A stretch of 64,000 bases of DNA, taken from NCBI GenBank assembly GCA_017354895.1, contig CP071493.1:7316001-7380000 (forward strand). The letters are read 5' to 3'. The stretch's first letter is position 1. Every line of letters begins with the position of its first letter. Of this stretch, positions 35,559-46,633 are shown piece after piece. Source of the stretch: Podospora comata (taxonomy: Eukaryota; Ascomycota; Sordariomycetes; Sordariales; Podosporaceae). The translations under genes and the position numbers were made by a program. The notes under the pieces are model-generated. The model was not told the origin of the DNA. It did no database searches and worked only from the letters and a program-made list of their open reading frames with translations.

Positions 35559-36038
35559 CCTGGAGGATTGCTGGCGTTTGCAAGTATGTGAGGAAAGTCT
35601 GTCCAGATTCGAATGCAGAATAGACAGCTGAAAGCCTCGAATTCTCGATGTTTTTGCCCCCAAACCAAAGGCTCCCAAGGCAACCTTGAGATTCGTCACT
35701 TGGCTTGGAGGTGGTGGAGCGCGCGTGGAAGGCAAAGGAAAGGCGCGGGGTTGTCAGTGGTAACGACAGGGATTGCACCCACCGCCACAGCTGCGAAACA
35801 GGGGTTGCTGGGCTGAAGAGTATTACGTAACCCAGCCAGCCGGGTGCTTTTGGGCTACGTGCCTGTGCCGCCCCGCCCTGGCCCGCCTTACCGCAGCTCT
35901 CGACAAGCACGGAGCTTGCCAAGGATACGATACCCAGAGCGACAACGACAGCTCCAGCAGAGCATCGTCCGCCAACACCACCACCGGATCACCAGGAAAA
36001 CAGTTAGATTTGGAGGCATCCTGCCAAATACAGGCATC
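35559..36038. promoter_or_regulatory. Shared divergent promoter of UBP6 and ARPC4
   Basis: Only 480 bp separate the two start codons, so both promoters and 5' leaders fit in this interval. No specific site is claimed. Confidence 0.6.
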
Positions 36039-36842
36039 ATGGTGAGCTTCGGAGCACGCCCAGAGCTTCCAACAGCCCAGACATGCAGAGTAGCCAAGCT
36101 GACATGCCGTATCCCTGACAGTCGCAATCACTTCGACCGTATCTCCAGGCTGTCCGCAGCAGTCTGACCGCCGCCCTCTGCTTGTCCAACTTCGCGTCCC
36201 AAACCGCCGAGAGACACAATGTTCCCGAAGTCGAGGCCCGAACATCACCTGAGGTTCTCTTGATGCCCCTGACGATTGCGCGCAACGAGAACGAGCGGGT
36301 CCTCATTGAGCCCAGCATCAACAGTATTCGTATCAGCATCAAGATCAAGCAGGCCGACGAAATTGAACACATTCTTGTCCACAAGTTTACAAGATTCTTG
36401 ACGCAACGCGCCGAGTCATTCTTCATTTTGAGGAGGAAGCCCATCAAGGTATGAGGCACCGCTGGGTCAACCTAGATGCCCACCTTCCTCGCCCTGGCTG
36501 TCTTGGGACATCTTTCCGTGACTGACGCGTGTGTCTGCATCACAGGGCTATGACATTTCATTTTTGATAACCAACTTCCACACGGAGGAAATGCTCAAGC
36601 ACAAGCTGGTTGATTTCATCATCCAGTTTATGGAGGAGGTTGACAAAGAGATTTCAGAGATGAAGCTGTTTGTATGTTCCAGTTACGACTCTCTTATATC
36701 GAGGACCACACTAATCATTGCCATCAGTTGAATGCGCGGGCTCGTTTCGTAGCGGAATCTTTCCTCACTCCAGTACGTCAAGCCGCCCCCCCCCTTTCCA
36801 ATGTCATGGCATACCCTGACCGCCATTGTACAGTTCGACTGA
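36039..36842 (+). CDS. ARC19: Arp2/3 complex subunit 4 (p20-ARC)
   Basis: Join 36039-36041, 36122-36448, 36546-36671, 36728-36772 and 36834-36842, giving 169 aa, against 168 aa for human ARPC4. The first coding exon is the ATG alone, joined through an 80-nt intron to [12 protein letters not shown]. Conserved blocks are [26 protein letters not shown]-like [52 protein letters not shown] and [16 protein letters not shown]. The last exon is just Phe-Asp-stop. The product is a core scaffold subunit holding Arp2 and Arp3 for branched actin nucleation at endocytic sites and hyphal tips. Yeast name ARC19; introns are 80, 97, 56 and 61 nt, all phase-consistent. Confidence 0.95.
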
Positions 36843-38650
36843 GCGAACCCGCTTTTACACTACCTCACTTAACTTATTTTGCATGCAATTGAACAGCTTT
36901 CCCTGATTTCACTACCCTTGTCGCGTTTATGGCTTCAGACCATCATGCTTGGCGTTTCTGGAGAAAAGAAGTTTGTAAGCGAGCCCTTTCACGACTGTTG
37001 CTATCCACGACACTTGTCATGGGTCCTTGCCGGTCTTTGGTCTAGAAATAAAGTCTGGGTTTTACAGAAGTCTCTCCCAATTTTCTCTGCGTTCCATCAG
37101 CCCAAACTACCCCCGTTACGCCATCCGCCGGCCGGGCCAGATGATGGCTGTGTTGATGGTCACACCACTGCGTACTTATGTTATCAGAGTTGGGTTATTG
37201 CCTCGACTCTCGGCCACCATTCAAAGCCCTCGACATCCAAGGGTGCTGCATGTTACCTTGTTCGGCGTGAAGTGTGGACTTGGTTGGATCCGTGACCGCC
37301 TGGCCTTTGATTCCGTCTGAAAGCCCGTCCTGTGTCAAGAATTTGGCAGGCGCGTTGCCAATTCTTTTGTTCAGATCGAGGCCAAGGACGTTTCATCTGA
37401 AGAGAAATCTGGTTCTTGCAGAGCACCTGGGAGTTCTAGGTGGGGAGATAGCTCAATCCTACTCTGCCGTTCTGGTAATTCCATTCAACAGATTTACTCC
37501 TTAAGCTCTTCAATTTTCTGTTCTCAGTTGAAACATCGATATCCCGATATCTTCGTTTCCTGCTGTTCTCTCGGAGCCAGCAGGATCATCACGCTCTCCG
37601 CCTTCTCAACCAGCTTTCGGAGTCTTCGAGGTCTTGTCACCATTCCCAACGTTCACACCCGTCTGGAGCTCAGGTAAGTCTGTTTGCTCTTGGTGTTTTT
37701 CGGTTTGATATTCGCAATCCTCCCCTCTGCCGTCGATCGTATCACCCTTTTCAGCCAGTGTCCAACTTGTGCCAGCCTCCCCTATTGTGTCTCGAGGACA
37801 ATAGCCTCACTCGACGACAACAATTGCTGCGAAGGGCTCTTGCCCCACAGAGCAAACAATAGGTCTCCCCCATCTCAATCACCCCAACCCCCTCGCAGGT
37901 TCTTTCGAATACCTGAGGCACCAATGAATATTTAATCTAAGCCCTGAAGAACTTCCACGCCTTTCTTTCTTCCCCCGGAGACAAAATTCTCCCCCAAGCT
38001 TGCTCTCTCCCTGCAACACTCCGAGCTACCTCATTCTCTAATATCTTCCTGGCATCCAGCAGCCAACCAACTACCCGCAACTGCCACCTCCCCAGGTATT
38101 TATTCCTGAAAACTCTGCAGACCCTTCTTTCTCTCTCCCCTTCCCACCCCACAATTATCTCTCTCATCTTCCCATCCCACAACTTCCTCTCTCCTCTTCC
38201 CCCTCCAAAACCTTTCTCTTTCTCTCAACCAAACACGTTGTGCCTCTCAGGTCGTCAATTGCCAACTCTCAAGAAGTCGTCGCCACGCCGACCATCAAGG
38301 GGTACTTGTCGCCGACAATCAGGGGCTACCCGTCGTCGACTACATCTGTAAGTAAACATCTCCAGCCGCGAGCTCCGCTTTCCCCGGATTCATCCCCGTC
38401 GACACCACATGGTTTGTTGCTCGGCGGCGACATCATTGACGGTCTACTTTTATTCCGGAAGCTCAACTTGCGACCTCAATAGTCGCTCTTTTCACCGGCA
38501 TGCTCACTTTCTTTGCTTTCCTTCTTTTCCCATCAAACTTGCGACCTCAAGGCTCGCTTTTTTTCACCAACATTATCACATTCTTTGCTTTGCTTTATTG
38601 CTACCCATGCTCGCGCATCATGACGCCCGATTACTTGTTTGAGCACTGAC
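36843..38650. other. Long 5' flank / leader of the RRM gene
   Basis: 1.8 kb without a supported gene. It begins with the ARPC4 3' end. From about 37920 to 38240 it becomes strongly C/T-rich on the plus strand, as in fungal promoters and leaders. Two overlapping short uORFs lie at its 3' end (see separate entry). Confidence 0.6.
38607..38649 (+). promoter_or_regulatory. Two overlapping upstream ORFs before the RRM gene start
   Basis: uORF1 at 38607-38642 encodes MLAHHDARLLV. uORF2 at 38620-38649 encodes MTPDYLFEH, and its TGA ends one base before the main ATG at 38651 (TGACATG). If transcribed, they would be expected to limit initiation at the main start, which would then depend on leaky scanning or reinitiation. 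Confidence 0.5.
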
Positions 38651-41600
38651 ATGAGAAAAGGCTACCGGAGAAAGTCCTCGGCCAAGCAACTGAAGATGAA
38701 TTTCGCTGGACGTGGTCGCTCGACCGTGAGCGCCAACGGCTCTAACAAGAGTCAGTCTTCTGTCACCAGCTCTGGAAAGAGCCGTGAGCATACAGGCGGT
38801 GTGTCCCTTCGTGAGCATTCTGAGGATCATGAGCAGCACACTGGTGGTGCCTCTCTTCACGAGGACACTGAGCGCACGACTGGGGCCTCTCTCGCCGACA
38901 ACAAGGAACCCGAGGGCGGCGTCTCTCTCAAGCACTTCGCCAACGACGCCTCCAATGACAAGAAGAACAGCGGTGTCAATATGAGCGCGCGCAACGACTC
39001 TGACCAGGCGTCTTTGTCTTCAGTGAGAACTGCCAGTGCCTTTTCTTACCACCACAAGGCTATGTCAGTCTCCGGCCAGAACATGGGCCACGACATGGAG
39101 ACCAGTCAGGTATGTTTTCGTGACCGTTTGCTATCTCACAACAGCTAACAGGTCCCATCAGGAGAGCCACACCCCGGTCCGTCGCGTCGGGTTGAAGTCT
39201 CCGATGGCTCCTCGTGTCTTCAATGGCTTCAGCAGAGGCACGGGACAGCACTCTCTGCTCACTAGTCAGCACCTTGCCAGCGCGCAGCTCTGTACATCTC
39301 AACTCGACCAGAGCACTTCTGCTCCCACTTTGCCATTTCTCGCCGTAGGACCCCCGACTCTCTTGTCTTGGTCACATCAGCTAACAATGAGCAGTCCCCA
39401 CCCCAGCCTTCCATGGCCAAACCAGGTATGCCGCCCGGTGTCGTGAATGGCTCTTTCGGTATCACTATGCCCTCTGCCTTCCTGGGATTCATTCATCATC
39501 CGATGGTGCCCGGTGGTGTTCCTCCTCCTACACCACTCGGGACGCCTTGTGGCGGCGAGTCTTCCGCATTTTCTGCCGTTGTTGTCATTTTTTTCTTGTT
39601 CTTCTGTGCTCATGTGCTGACTGTCTTCTCCAGTCCCAGGTCTCACGAGCAATGCTGCCACGAACAATGCCGCTGCACCCCCAACTCAGACATCTCAGAC
39701 GGGCCTCACTCCTAGCGCCAATTGTGTCAGCCCTGCCGCCCATGGAGGCCACGTTACTTATAACACCGGACCTATCTACAGCGGAATGGTTCCGCCTCCT
39801 GCTGGACTCAACAACGCCATCCCTCAGAGCCACTTCCCTGCTCACAGCAACGCTAGGCCTGTTCACGATGGCAATGGCTCTGCTGCCTTCAAGCACGACA
39901 ACCCTCAAAGCCACCCGTCTGTTTACAACAACGTTGGACCTGTGCCTGCCGGCAATGGCTCCCAGGGCCTGTCTTCTCAGGCCAACCATCAATTCGGTCC
40001 CAACAGCGGCGCGATGCCTGCTCAAGAAAGCTACGTTGGCCGCAAGAACAATGCCAACACCCCTCATCGCGGTCATCAGGTTGGTCAGAACAACCACATG
40101 GCGAACCTCAACAACAGCAACATGGGACCTCCCCGAGGCGACAATAACCTTGCCCAGAACAACAGCACGGGTGTGCCTGGCCACAGCAATGCTGCTGCCC
40201 CAACTCCATCCAATGCCGGCACAACACTTCAGGCCTATTTCAATCCTGTCACAGGCCAGACAATGAGACTGGACGGAACCATCTGGACTCCCCATGAGTC
40301 GAAGAAGGATAGGTACGCTGATCACTCCGTTTACAATCAGTCGGAGCCGCGAAACTTTGCACCTCGTCCGATGGGCATCCCAGTCATGTTTCCACCCCCT
40401 CCTAACTTCACCTCGGGCCCTGGGTCCAGCAGTCAAATCGGCGACATCATCACCAACCAGGCATTCACTGACCCCTTCACTTCGCCGGAGTCGTCTGCGA
40501 GCAACGCTGTCAGCGAAGCGGCGTACTTCCTTGCCAACTCTCACGAGATTGACTACAGTGAGTTGACTGAGGCTGAGCAGGAGTTGGAAGTCCAATGGGG
40601 ATTGCTTCGAGGCAAGCTCTCCGGACTCCGGACTATGGGTTCCAATGCCCTGAGAAGGTTGATCAATGGTGTTAACGGGATCCCCACCACACCGGTCCTA
40701 CTCAATGTCATGAACTTTCCGTTCATTGAGAGTTCCAGTCAGTCGATGCCTGCTGTTTGGGGGGTCATCAAAATCAGCAACGTGAGTTTGCCGTCTCTTG
40801 TGTTGATGCTTTGCTTCGCCGGGCTGACATTTGTTGCAGATTCCATTCGGCACAATGCGAGCGGAGATCATCGCTATGCTTGGCCGCAATTCGAAAATCA
40901 TCACCGATGCGCAGGAGGGAGTCCATATCATTATGGAGCGTGTTACCTCGAAGACTGGGGATGCTTTCGTCGAGTTCAACAGCATTCACGCTGCGACTCG
41001 CACCGTCGAGCGCCATCACGAGGCTATCCGCAAGCACCGCCAACCTCGCTTGGGCGATCGCCCCATCAAGATGACGATGTCTAGTCAGAAGGAGCTGATG
41101 GAGGCGCTTTTCCCCTTGTGCCGCGGCGTGAATTTCGACCATGGCTGCGTCACATTGCTCCCTGAAGACCCCGAAAGCCCGTGGAACACTTTCCGCGGCT
41201 TTGTCATGGCGGAAGAGTTGAACCTTCTCATCAAGCACATCGAGGTGCCTTCTCGCTCACCTTACTCCAAGGACTGTCCCCAGCGCCCTTTTGAGTCGAT
41301 GATCTCCACGCTCAAAAAGCTGCCGTGGTACGCCTCTCATCTGATCACTCTTGAACAGCGTCAGATCATCTATGATGCAACCTTCCGGCTGATCGAGTTC
41401 CTCGGTGAGCTCCTCCAGAAGGGTGATGGGACCCCTGGAAAGCATCACCAGCAGACGGTTCTGAATGAGCAGTTATACAAGCGTCTTGTTCACGCAGCAA
41501 TGCTCTGCCCCGGATTCTCTGTCCTCCAGAAGGACAACATCGCCTACCTGGCGAACATGTCCGGACCGGCCATTGCCGAATTCAACATGCCCCCCTTCTC

Positions 41601-41958
41601 CGAGTGCTGGGCGCACCTGTACAACTTGTGCCCTCGCCCTGGTGTCCCGGTCGACGTGCTTGAGTGGTACATCACCCTCATCCGCGAGGAGACAGTTCGC
41701 TACGTCAACACACTCCCGGCGTCGGTACAGGCTTCTATCAAGGAGCGTGCGAAGGAGGACAGTCTTTACTTCGGGTATATGTGGCACGAGATCCAGCTTC
41801 CTCAGGGCAGGGAACTTGCCGCTATGACTCTTCGGGACGTGGCTGAAAAGGAGCTGGATGCCATCAAGCGGATCCTGGACCGAGCCGCCGCTAACGCCCA
41901 CACTCCCCTGGTTACCGATGCTGCTTACCAGCATCCGGATCACTACATCGTGATCTAA
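38651..41958 (+). CDS. Large RRM-type RNA-binding protein with low-complexity N-terminal half
   Basis: Join 38651-39109, 39162-39344, 39395-39425, 39634-40781 and 40840-41958, giving 979 aa. The N-terminus is basic, then has loosely repeated TGGVSL / TGGASL / TTGASL / EGGVSL units, and a long Asn/Pro/Gly/Ser-rich disordered region runs to about residue 430. A folded C-terminal half follows. It contains an RRM-like unit with RNP2 as VIKISNIPFGT and RNP1 as GDAFVEF, split by the last intron (58 nt, GTGAGT donor, GCTGAC branch site). Next is a second, less typical domain (CVTLLPEDPESPWNTFRGFV). The C-terminus is helical and ends HPDHYIVI. The 208-nt third intron is the least certain: it lies between a GTATGC donor and a CTCCAG acceptor, is open in one frame and would shift frame if kept. 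Probably a post-transcriptional regulator; partners unknown. Confidence 0.82.
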
Positions 41959-43589
41959 AGCCGCACTTCCCCGCGGCTGGCTGCCATGAGCACTGCCGTG
42001 GGTATGCACGGCTAAGAGCAGGGAACACTCCACCTCTCTGTTCTAGACGTCCTGAAGTACCATTCGCAACAACCTGGTACGACTTGGTCCTTACGGCTAT
42101 CATCCATTCCTCCCTGGCGGCTGTGGCTCTTTGCATTAGCGATTGTTGGTTTGTTTATGAAATTTCCTTCACGACACGCAACGACTGCACAGAATCACGA
42201 ACTTCATGAACGTAACCTTGATTCTTCCATGAAGATGGCGAGGAACGAACAATGGCCTTCAGAGCACACGACAACCTTTCACAATGGCACATCATCATCT
42301 TCTTCTCATCAAAGATTTTGGCTTTTGGCAAAGACGGAAAGTCAGGATGTTCCCCTCTTGTTTGGGTTGGCGGTTGTTGGACAGGAGGACAGACAACACA
42401 CAGAACGGATAGGCATAGACGAGTTTCGCTTTTTTTCTTTGGCGATTCCTGTCACAGTCGGTCAGCTCGGTCTTCTAGTTCGACATTTGTCTTTCTGATG
42501 GGAACAACCATTTTGCAGAGCTTTTCCTTTACCAAGGGTTCCAACATGGTGGAATTCGTTTCTTTCTTTCTTTTTCTTTTTTTTTTTCTTTTTTTTCCAG
42601 AAAACTCACCCACAAAAACACACACAAAAAAAAAACAACTCGAAACACCCACAAAACAATCACCAAAAAACTCAGAAAATTTGAGCATTCATATGAAAAC
42701 ACTTAGGCCTCTTTGGAACCCATTATCACTTGTCACAAACAGGAAAAGGTGGATTGATCACGAAACTGGAGATGCTTTTTGCGGGCTTTGGTCGGTAGAG
42801 AGTGGGAGCGGAGGAACCTTCCTGGTGTATTTTAGACAATAAAGTCATTGGCCTATTATCTTTTTGTTTCCTGATGCATGAATGATGTGATATGATCTTG
42901 TGTGTGTTGATGATGCCCAGCAGGTAGTCCAAAACTTGTCCAAAGTAAATAGATGAATGATGATGGGATAGCGGCGCCTTTTGCAGAAGTAAAGTGCCGG
43001 TGACATCCAGTCACTTCAACCTACCTCATATCACCAGGAAATCAAGTCTCAAATCTTTCACCAATGCTACTTTCTCCTCCTGTTCATCTTTTCCTCCACA
43101 CCAAACAGCAGTGGCGACATCACCATGGTGACAGATTCAGGGGAAGCGGGTCCTTCCAAACACAGCAGAAAAAGGAGGCAGTGCACAGACACCCAGACCC
43201 AAGCCTATGACGTTGTTTTTTGTGCCACCGATTTATGCCGACAATTACCCACCGCTGCACATACGGATCCACGCGTTCGATCGTGCACGGGGAAAAAAAA
43301 AAAAAAAGGTTCAAGAATCCCGAGGGCCCTCTTATCTTATCGCCCACTGTCAGTTGATATCCTTTCTTGCGCTTCACTTTCCTTTCCACACCCGGCCTAC
43401 CATCCCACTGCCATCAACATTGCCGGCCACTGTCGCTAGCCGCCGAGTTGCGCTGCCGATATCTCAATATCATTCTACGGATTTGAAGGCAGGAAAAACA
43501 CAAGACGAAAGCCGAGAACCCCGCCAAAACCCGCAGCAGCAAAAACCTCGACGAGCGACAGTACCAGACACCACCACAACCTTTTCAAC
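41959..43589. other. Intergenic region, no gene seen
   Basis: Holds the 3' end of the RRM gene and the promoter of the carrier gene. There is a T-rich tract at 42557-42598 with A-rich sequence after it, and an A15-type run at about 43291-43307. Open frames here come from these runs and have no domain. Confidence 0.6.
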
Positions 43590-44848
43590 ATGGCTGCGGT
43601 TACCACCACCAGGACCCTACCTGGTGGCAACCAGAAGATGGAAACCGTGTCCGGTGCTCCTGTACAACTTCTTCAGTCCCGGGAGACCGGTGAGGTTGAC
43701 CCCAGGCCAAAGCCTGGAGAAAGGCCAGCAGTCGCAAAGTCATGGGCACACTTTGTAGCTGGAGGGTAAGTCGCCTGTCGCATACGCATGCCCAGACCCC
43801 AACTAACCTCTTGTCTCAGTGTCGGCGGCATGACAGCAGCAACCCTCACAGCCCCCCTCGACGTCCTCAAAACCCGCCTCCAATCCGACTTTTACCAAGC
43901 CCAGCTCAGAGCCTCCCGCGCCGCCCACGTCGGCCCCATGAACCCCCTCCGCACGGCAGTCTACCACTTCAACGAAACCGCCTCGATCCTCGCGGCCGTG
44001 TACAAGGTAGAAGGCCCGCGCGCCTTGTTCAAGGGTCTCGGCCCCAACCTCGTCGGCGTCGTCCCTGCCCGCGCGATCAACTTCTTTACATACGGCAACA
44101 GTAAACGTTTGTTGGCCCAATGGTTCAATGATGGGAAAGACGACTCGACATACATCCACCTCTCCTCGGCCATGATAGCCGGTGTGGTAACGAGCACGGC
44201 GACGAACCCGATCTGGATGGTCAAGACAAGATTGCAGCTTGACAAGAACCTCGCGGCTGAGGGCGGGATCGCGACGAGGCAGTACAAGAACAGTTTGGAC
44301 TGCATCAAGCAGGTGCTGAGGAATGAGGGCATTTACGGGCTGTACAAGGGCATGAGCGCGAGTTATCTGGGCGTGGCCGAGTCGACCCTGCAGTGGGTGC
44401 TGTACGAGCGGGCGAAGAAGAGTCTGGCGAGGAGGGAGGAGAGGTTGGTGATTAGCGGGAAGGAGAGGACGTGGTGGGATACGACGGTGAGCTGGATGGG
44501 GAACGCGAGCGCGGCGGGAGGGGCGAAGTTGATTGCGGCCATTTTGACTTACCCTCATGAGGTGAGTTTTGTTACTGTCCATTTTTTTTTGGGGAGGGTT
44601 CTCGAACGCTGACGAGATGGTAATAGGTTGCCCGAACAAGACTCCGTCAAGCGCCCATGGCGGACGGCAGACCAAAGTATACCGGCCTGGTTCAGTGCTT
44701 CAAGCTTGTGGCCAAGGAGGAGGGCATGGTCGGTCTCTATGGAGGCATGACGCCGCACCTGCTCAGGACCGTCCCAAGTGCGGCCATCATGTTTGGCATG
44801 TACGAGGGCATTCTGAGACTGCTGCAACCTTCGCATCATGAGCCATGA
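43590..44848 (+). CDS. RIM2: Mitochondrial carrier, Rim2-like pyrimidine nucleotide transporter
   Basis: Join 43590-43765, 43820-44561 and 44627-44848, giving 379 aa. Three tandem SLC25 repeats each carry the Px(D/E)xx(K/R) signature: APLDVLKTRLQ, NPIWMVKTRLQL and YPHEVARTRLRQ. Matching GLYKG/GLYGG second-half motifs follow (FKGLGPNLVGVVPARAINF, GLYKGMSASYLGVAESTLQW, GLYGGMTPHLLRTVPSAA). The Trp in NPIWMVKTR and the overall layout fit the Rim2/SLC25A33-36 group, which exchanges pyrimidine nucleotides across the inner mitochondrial membrane. The 60-residue N-terminal extension is typical of fungal members. Introns are 54 and 65 nt; the second falls within the third signature. Convergent with SNX3. 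Rim2 is the best guess; a related nucleotide or folate carrier is the alternative. Confidence 0.88.
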
Positions 44849-45808
44849 GGATGACGACCGAGTCGAAAACGACGACGGCTGTACCGTCATAACTCTACGA
44901 TGCGACCGACCCAGGCGCACATACCAACCTCGTCTCCTTACACCTCTGCACCACCAACAATCGATACCCTACCTTTCTTTCAGCGACGTATCATTACGGA
45001 GAACATATGCTTTGGCGAGCGATTGGCGTATATAGGAGACACGGGGAACGACGGGAGACTGTGGGGGCGGGGGCGTGTTAACCCTCTTTTCGTACATTGG
45101 AAAGACTGGATGGGCCGGCAACAGCATGGGGATGGTTCAAGAAGGCAAGCATGGCATCCGGCGTTTAGGTTGGGCTTCTGTTGGGTGGTTTTTATTTTTG
45201 GGTATATATGGGATGATGCGAGTAGGTTTGGCGACGGGATGATTATCCCTCTCACTGTTACTCGTTGTTGCTTGTCATGATACAAGGGAGGGATTAAATG
45301 TACGATACCTACGTCAGGGCGCATGATGCATGAAGGGGAAAAACGGGGGGGGGATGTATGCATTCAGCAGGGGACGAAAGCTGGGGTTCTCAAATGGGTG
45401 GAAAAGTAAAGGAACGGAAAATTCACGGAAAGGACAAAAAGGTAAAACAGGATCCCTGCTCTTATGAAAAGACAAATAAATCCAATATAAACATGGCAAG
45501 TCAAGCCAAATTCACACTTGAGCCGGAGTTCACGAGATAGTAAACTGTGATAGGGAAACTGGGAGGTGGAAAAACGGGATATCTCGAATTCAATGAAACC
45601 AAATAAAAGTCCAAAAGCTAAACCCCTCAAGACACTCTCTCCTTGGCTTCCATTCTCCTCCGCTGGCAGTGAATCGACATGAAAGGAAAGGAAACAAAAC
45701 AAAACGAAACAAAACAGTACAACTGATGCAACAAACAACATTACTCGCCTCCTTTTTTGGAAAAAATGACCAACTAAGCCCGCATACCATCGTAACCCGT
45801 CATGCTTT
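44849..45808. other. Convergent intergenic region
   Basis: 960 bp between the carrier stop and the ORF downstream of SNX3. It holds 3' ends only. No gene seen. Confidence 0.6.
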
Positions 45809-46045
45809 CTAATCATCCAACTTATACGACTCTGGAAACATCCCTTTAGGTGGTTTCTTTTGCAGCTTTCTCGGTCTCGTCTGCACAGAGAGTGATGGCT
45901 GCGGTGGCGCCGACACCGACCTGCTGATGTCCGTTGCCGCCCTCTCCCTCCCGCCAGACCACAGCCGCGAAATAACCCTCCCCGTCGTCGAAAAGCTGCT
46001 GCCGTTCGTAGAAACCGAAGCCGTCGTCTGATCCAGTGTCGTTGC

Positions 46046-46084
<39 letters not shown>

Positions 46085-46132
46085 ATTGGTAGTGGCAGTA
46101 GAACCCGAGTCAGTCCTCGCCAGCTGCCCCAT
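45809..46132 (-). other. 107-codon ORF in frame with SNX3 after its stop codon
   Basis: The frame runs from an ATG at 46132, nine bases past the SNX3 TGA and in the same frame, to a stop at 45809. It includes a Thr run encoded by a (GGTCGT)n-type hexamer repeat and ends in KLQKKPPKGMFPESYKLDD. It may be plain 3' UTR, a read-through extension of SNX3, or an alternatively spliced C-terminus. No family recognised. Confidence 0.3.
46047..46084. repeat. (GTGGTC)n hexanucleotide repeat
   Basis: About six tandem GTGGTC units. On the minus strand they encode Thr runs in the ORF at 46132-45809. Confidence 0.9.
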
Positions 46133-46141
46133 GAGCTCTCG

Positions 46142-46633
46142 TCACCAGGCCTTTCTATCCCAGTTTGGATCTGTCTCCGTGTTCAGCAACCTCCGTTTTT
46201 CATGACAGTCCCCAAGAAAGAGAGCCAACCTACCCTGCACGAACCCGGCCAGAACCTTGCTGCCCGTCTGCAGCAGCGGATGGCCAACCACAATCTTCAG
46301 AAACTTCTCCAGCCCGGCCCTCCTGCCCTCAATCACATCATCGCTGAACCTGTTTGTAAACACCTTCCCCGGCAGCGGCGGGATCGTAACCCTCGCGCTC
46401 TCCCTCTCGAGGATGTCCCGAAAGTACTCAAAGTCGCTGTATCTCCTCCGGACCGTCGACTGCCTCAGCTTAAAAGCAGGGATGTTGGTCCGGCAGACGA
46501 TCTCGTAGTCGGTGTACATGTGCCTACCGATACCGTGGGTGCGGGGGTTGCGGACTTCGATCTCGAGAAAGTTCTCGGGGGGACCGTAGATCTCGTCAAA
46601 GGACTGGGCGCGGGTGTCGGGGAGGGATTGCAT
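46142..46633 (-). CDS. SNX3: Sorting nexin 3 / Grd19, PX-domain protein
   Basis: Minus-strand join: 46633-46234 and 46170-46142, giving 142 aa, the length I recall for the Neurospora orthologue. A single PX domain fills most of the protein. Visible parts are [15 protein letters not shown], the [10 protein letters not shown] motif whose Arg and Tyr contact PI3P, the PPLPGK loop, and [18 protein letters not shown]. The 63-nt intron (GTAGGT donor, TGCTGAAC branch site, ACAG acceptor) joins FVQ to [12 protein letters not shown]3 works with retromer on early endosomes to recycle cargo to the Golgi. The frame stays open for about 70 codons upstream of the chosen ATG (Ser/Pro/Thr-rich) behind a CACAG acceptor-like site, so a longer N-terminus is possible. 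Stop context is TGA-C with a further long ORF in frame. Confidence 0.93.
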   Translation of the reverse strand: MQSLPDTRAQSFDEIYGPPENFLEIEVRNPRTHGIGRHMYTDYEIVCRTNIPAFKLRQSTVRRRYSDFEYFRDILERESARVTIPPLPGKVFTNRFSDDVIEGRRAGLEKFLKIVVGHPLLQTGSKVLAGFVQGRLALFLGDCHEKRRLLNTETDPNWDRKAW

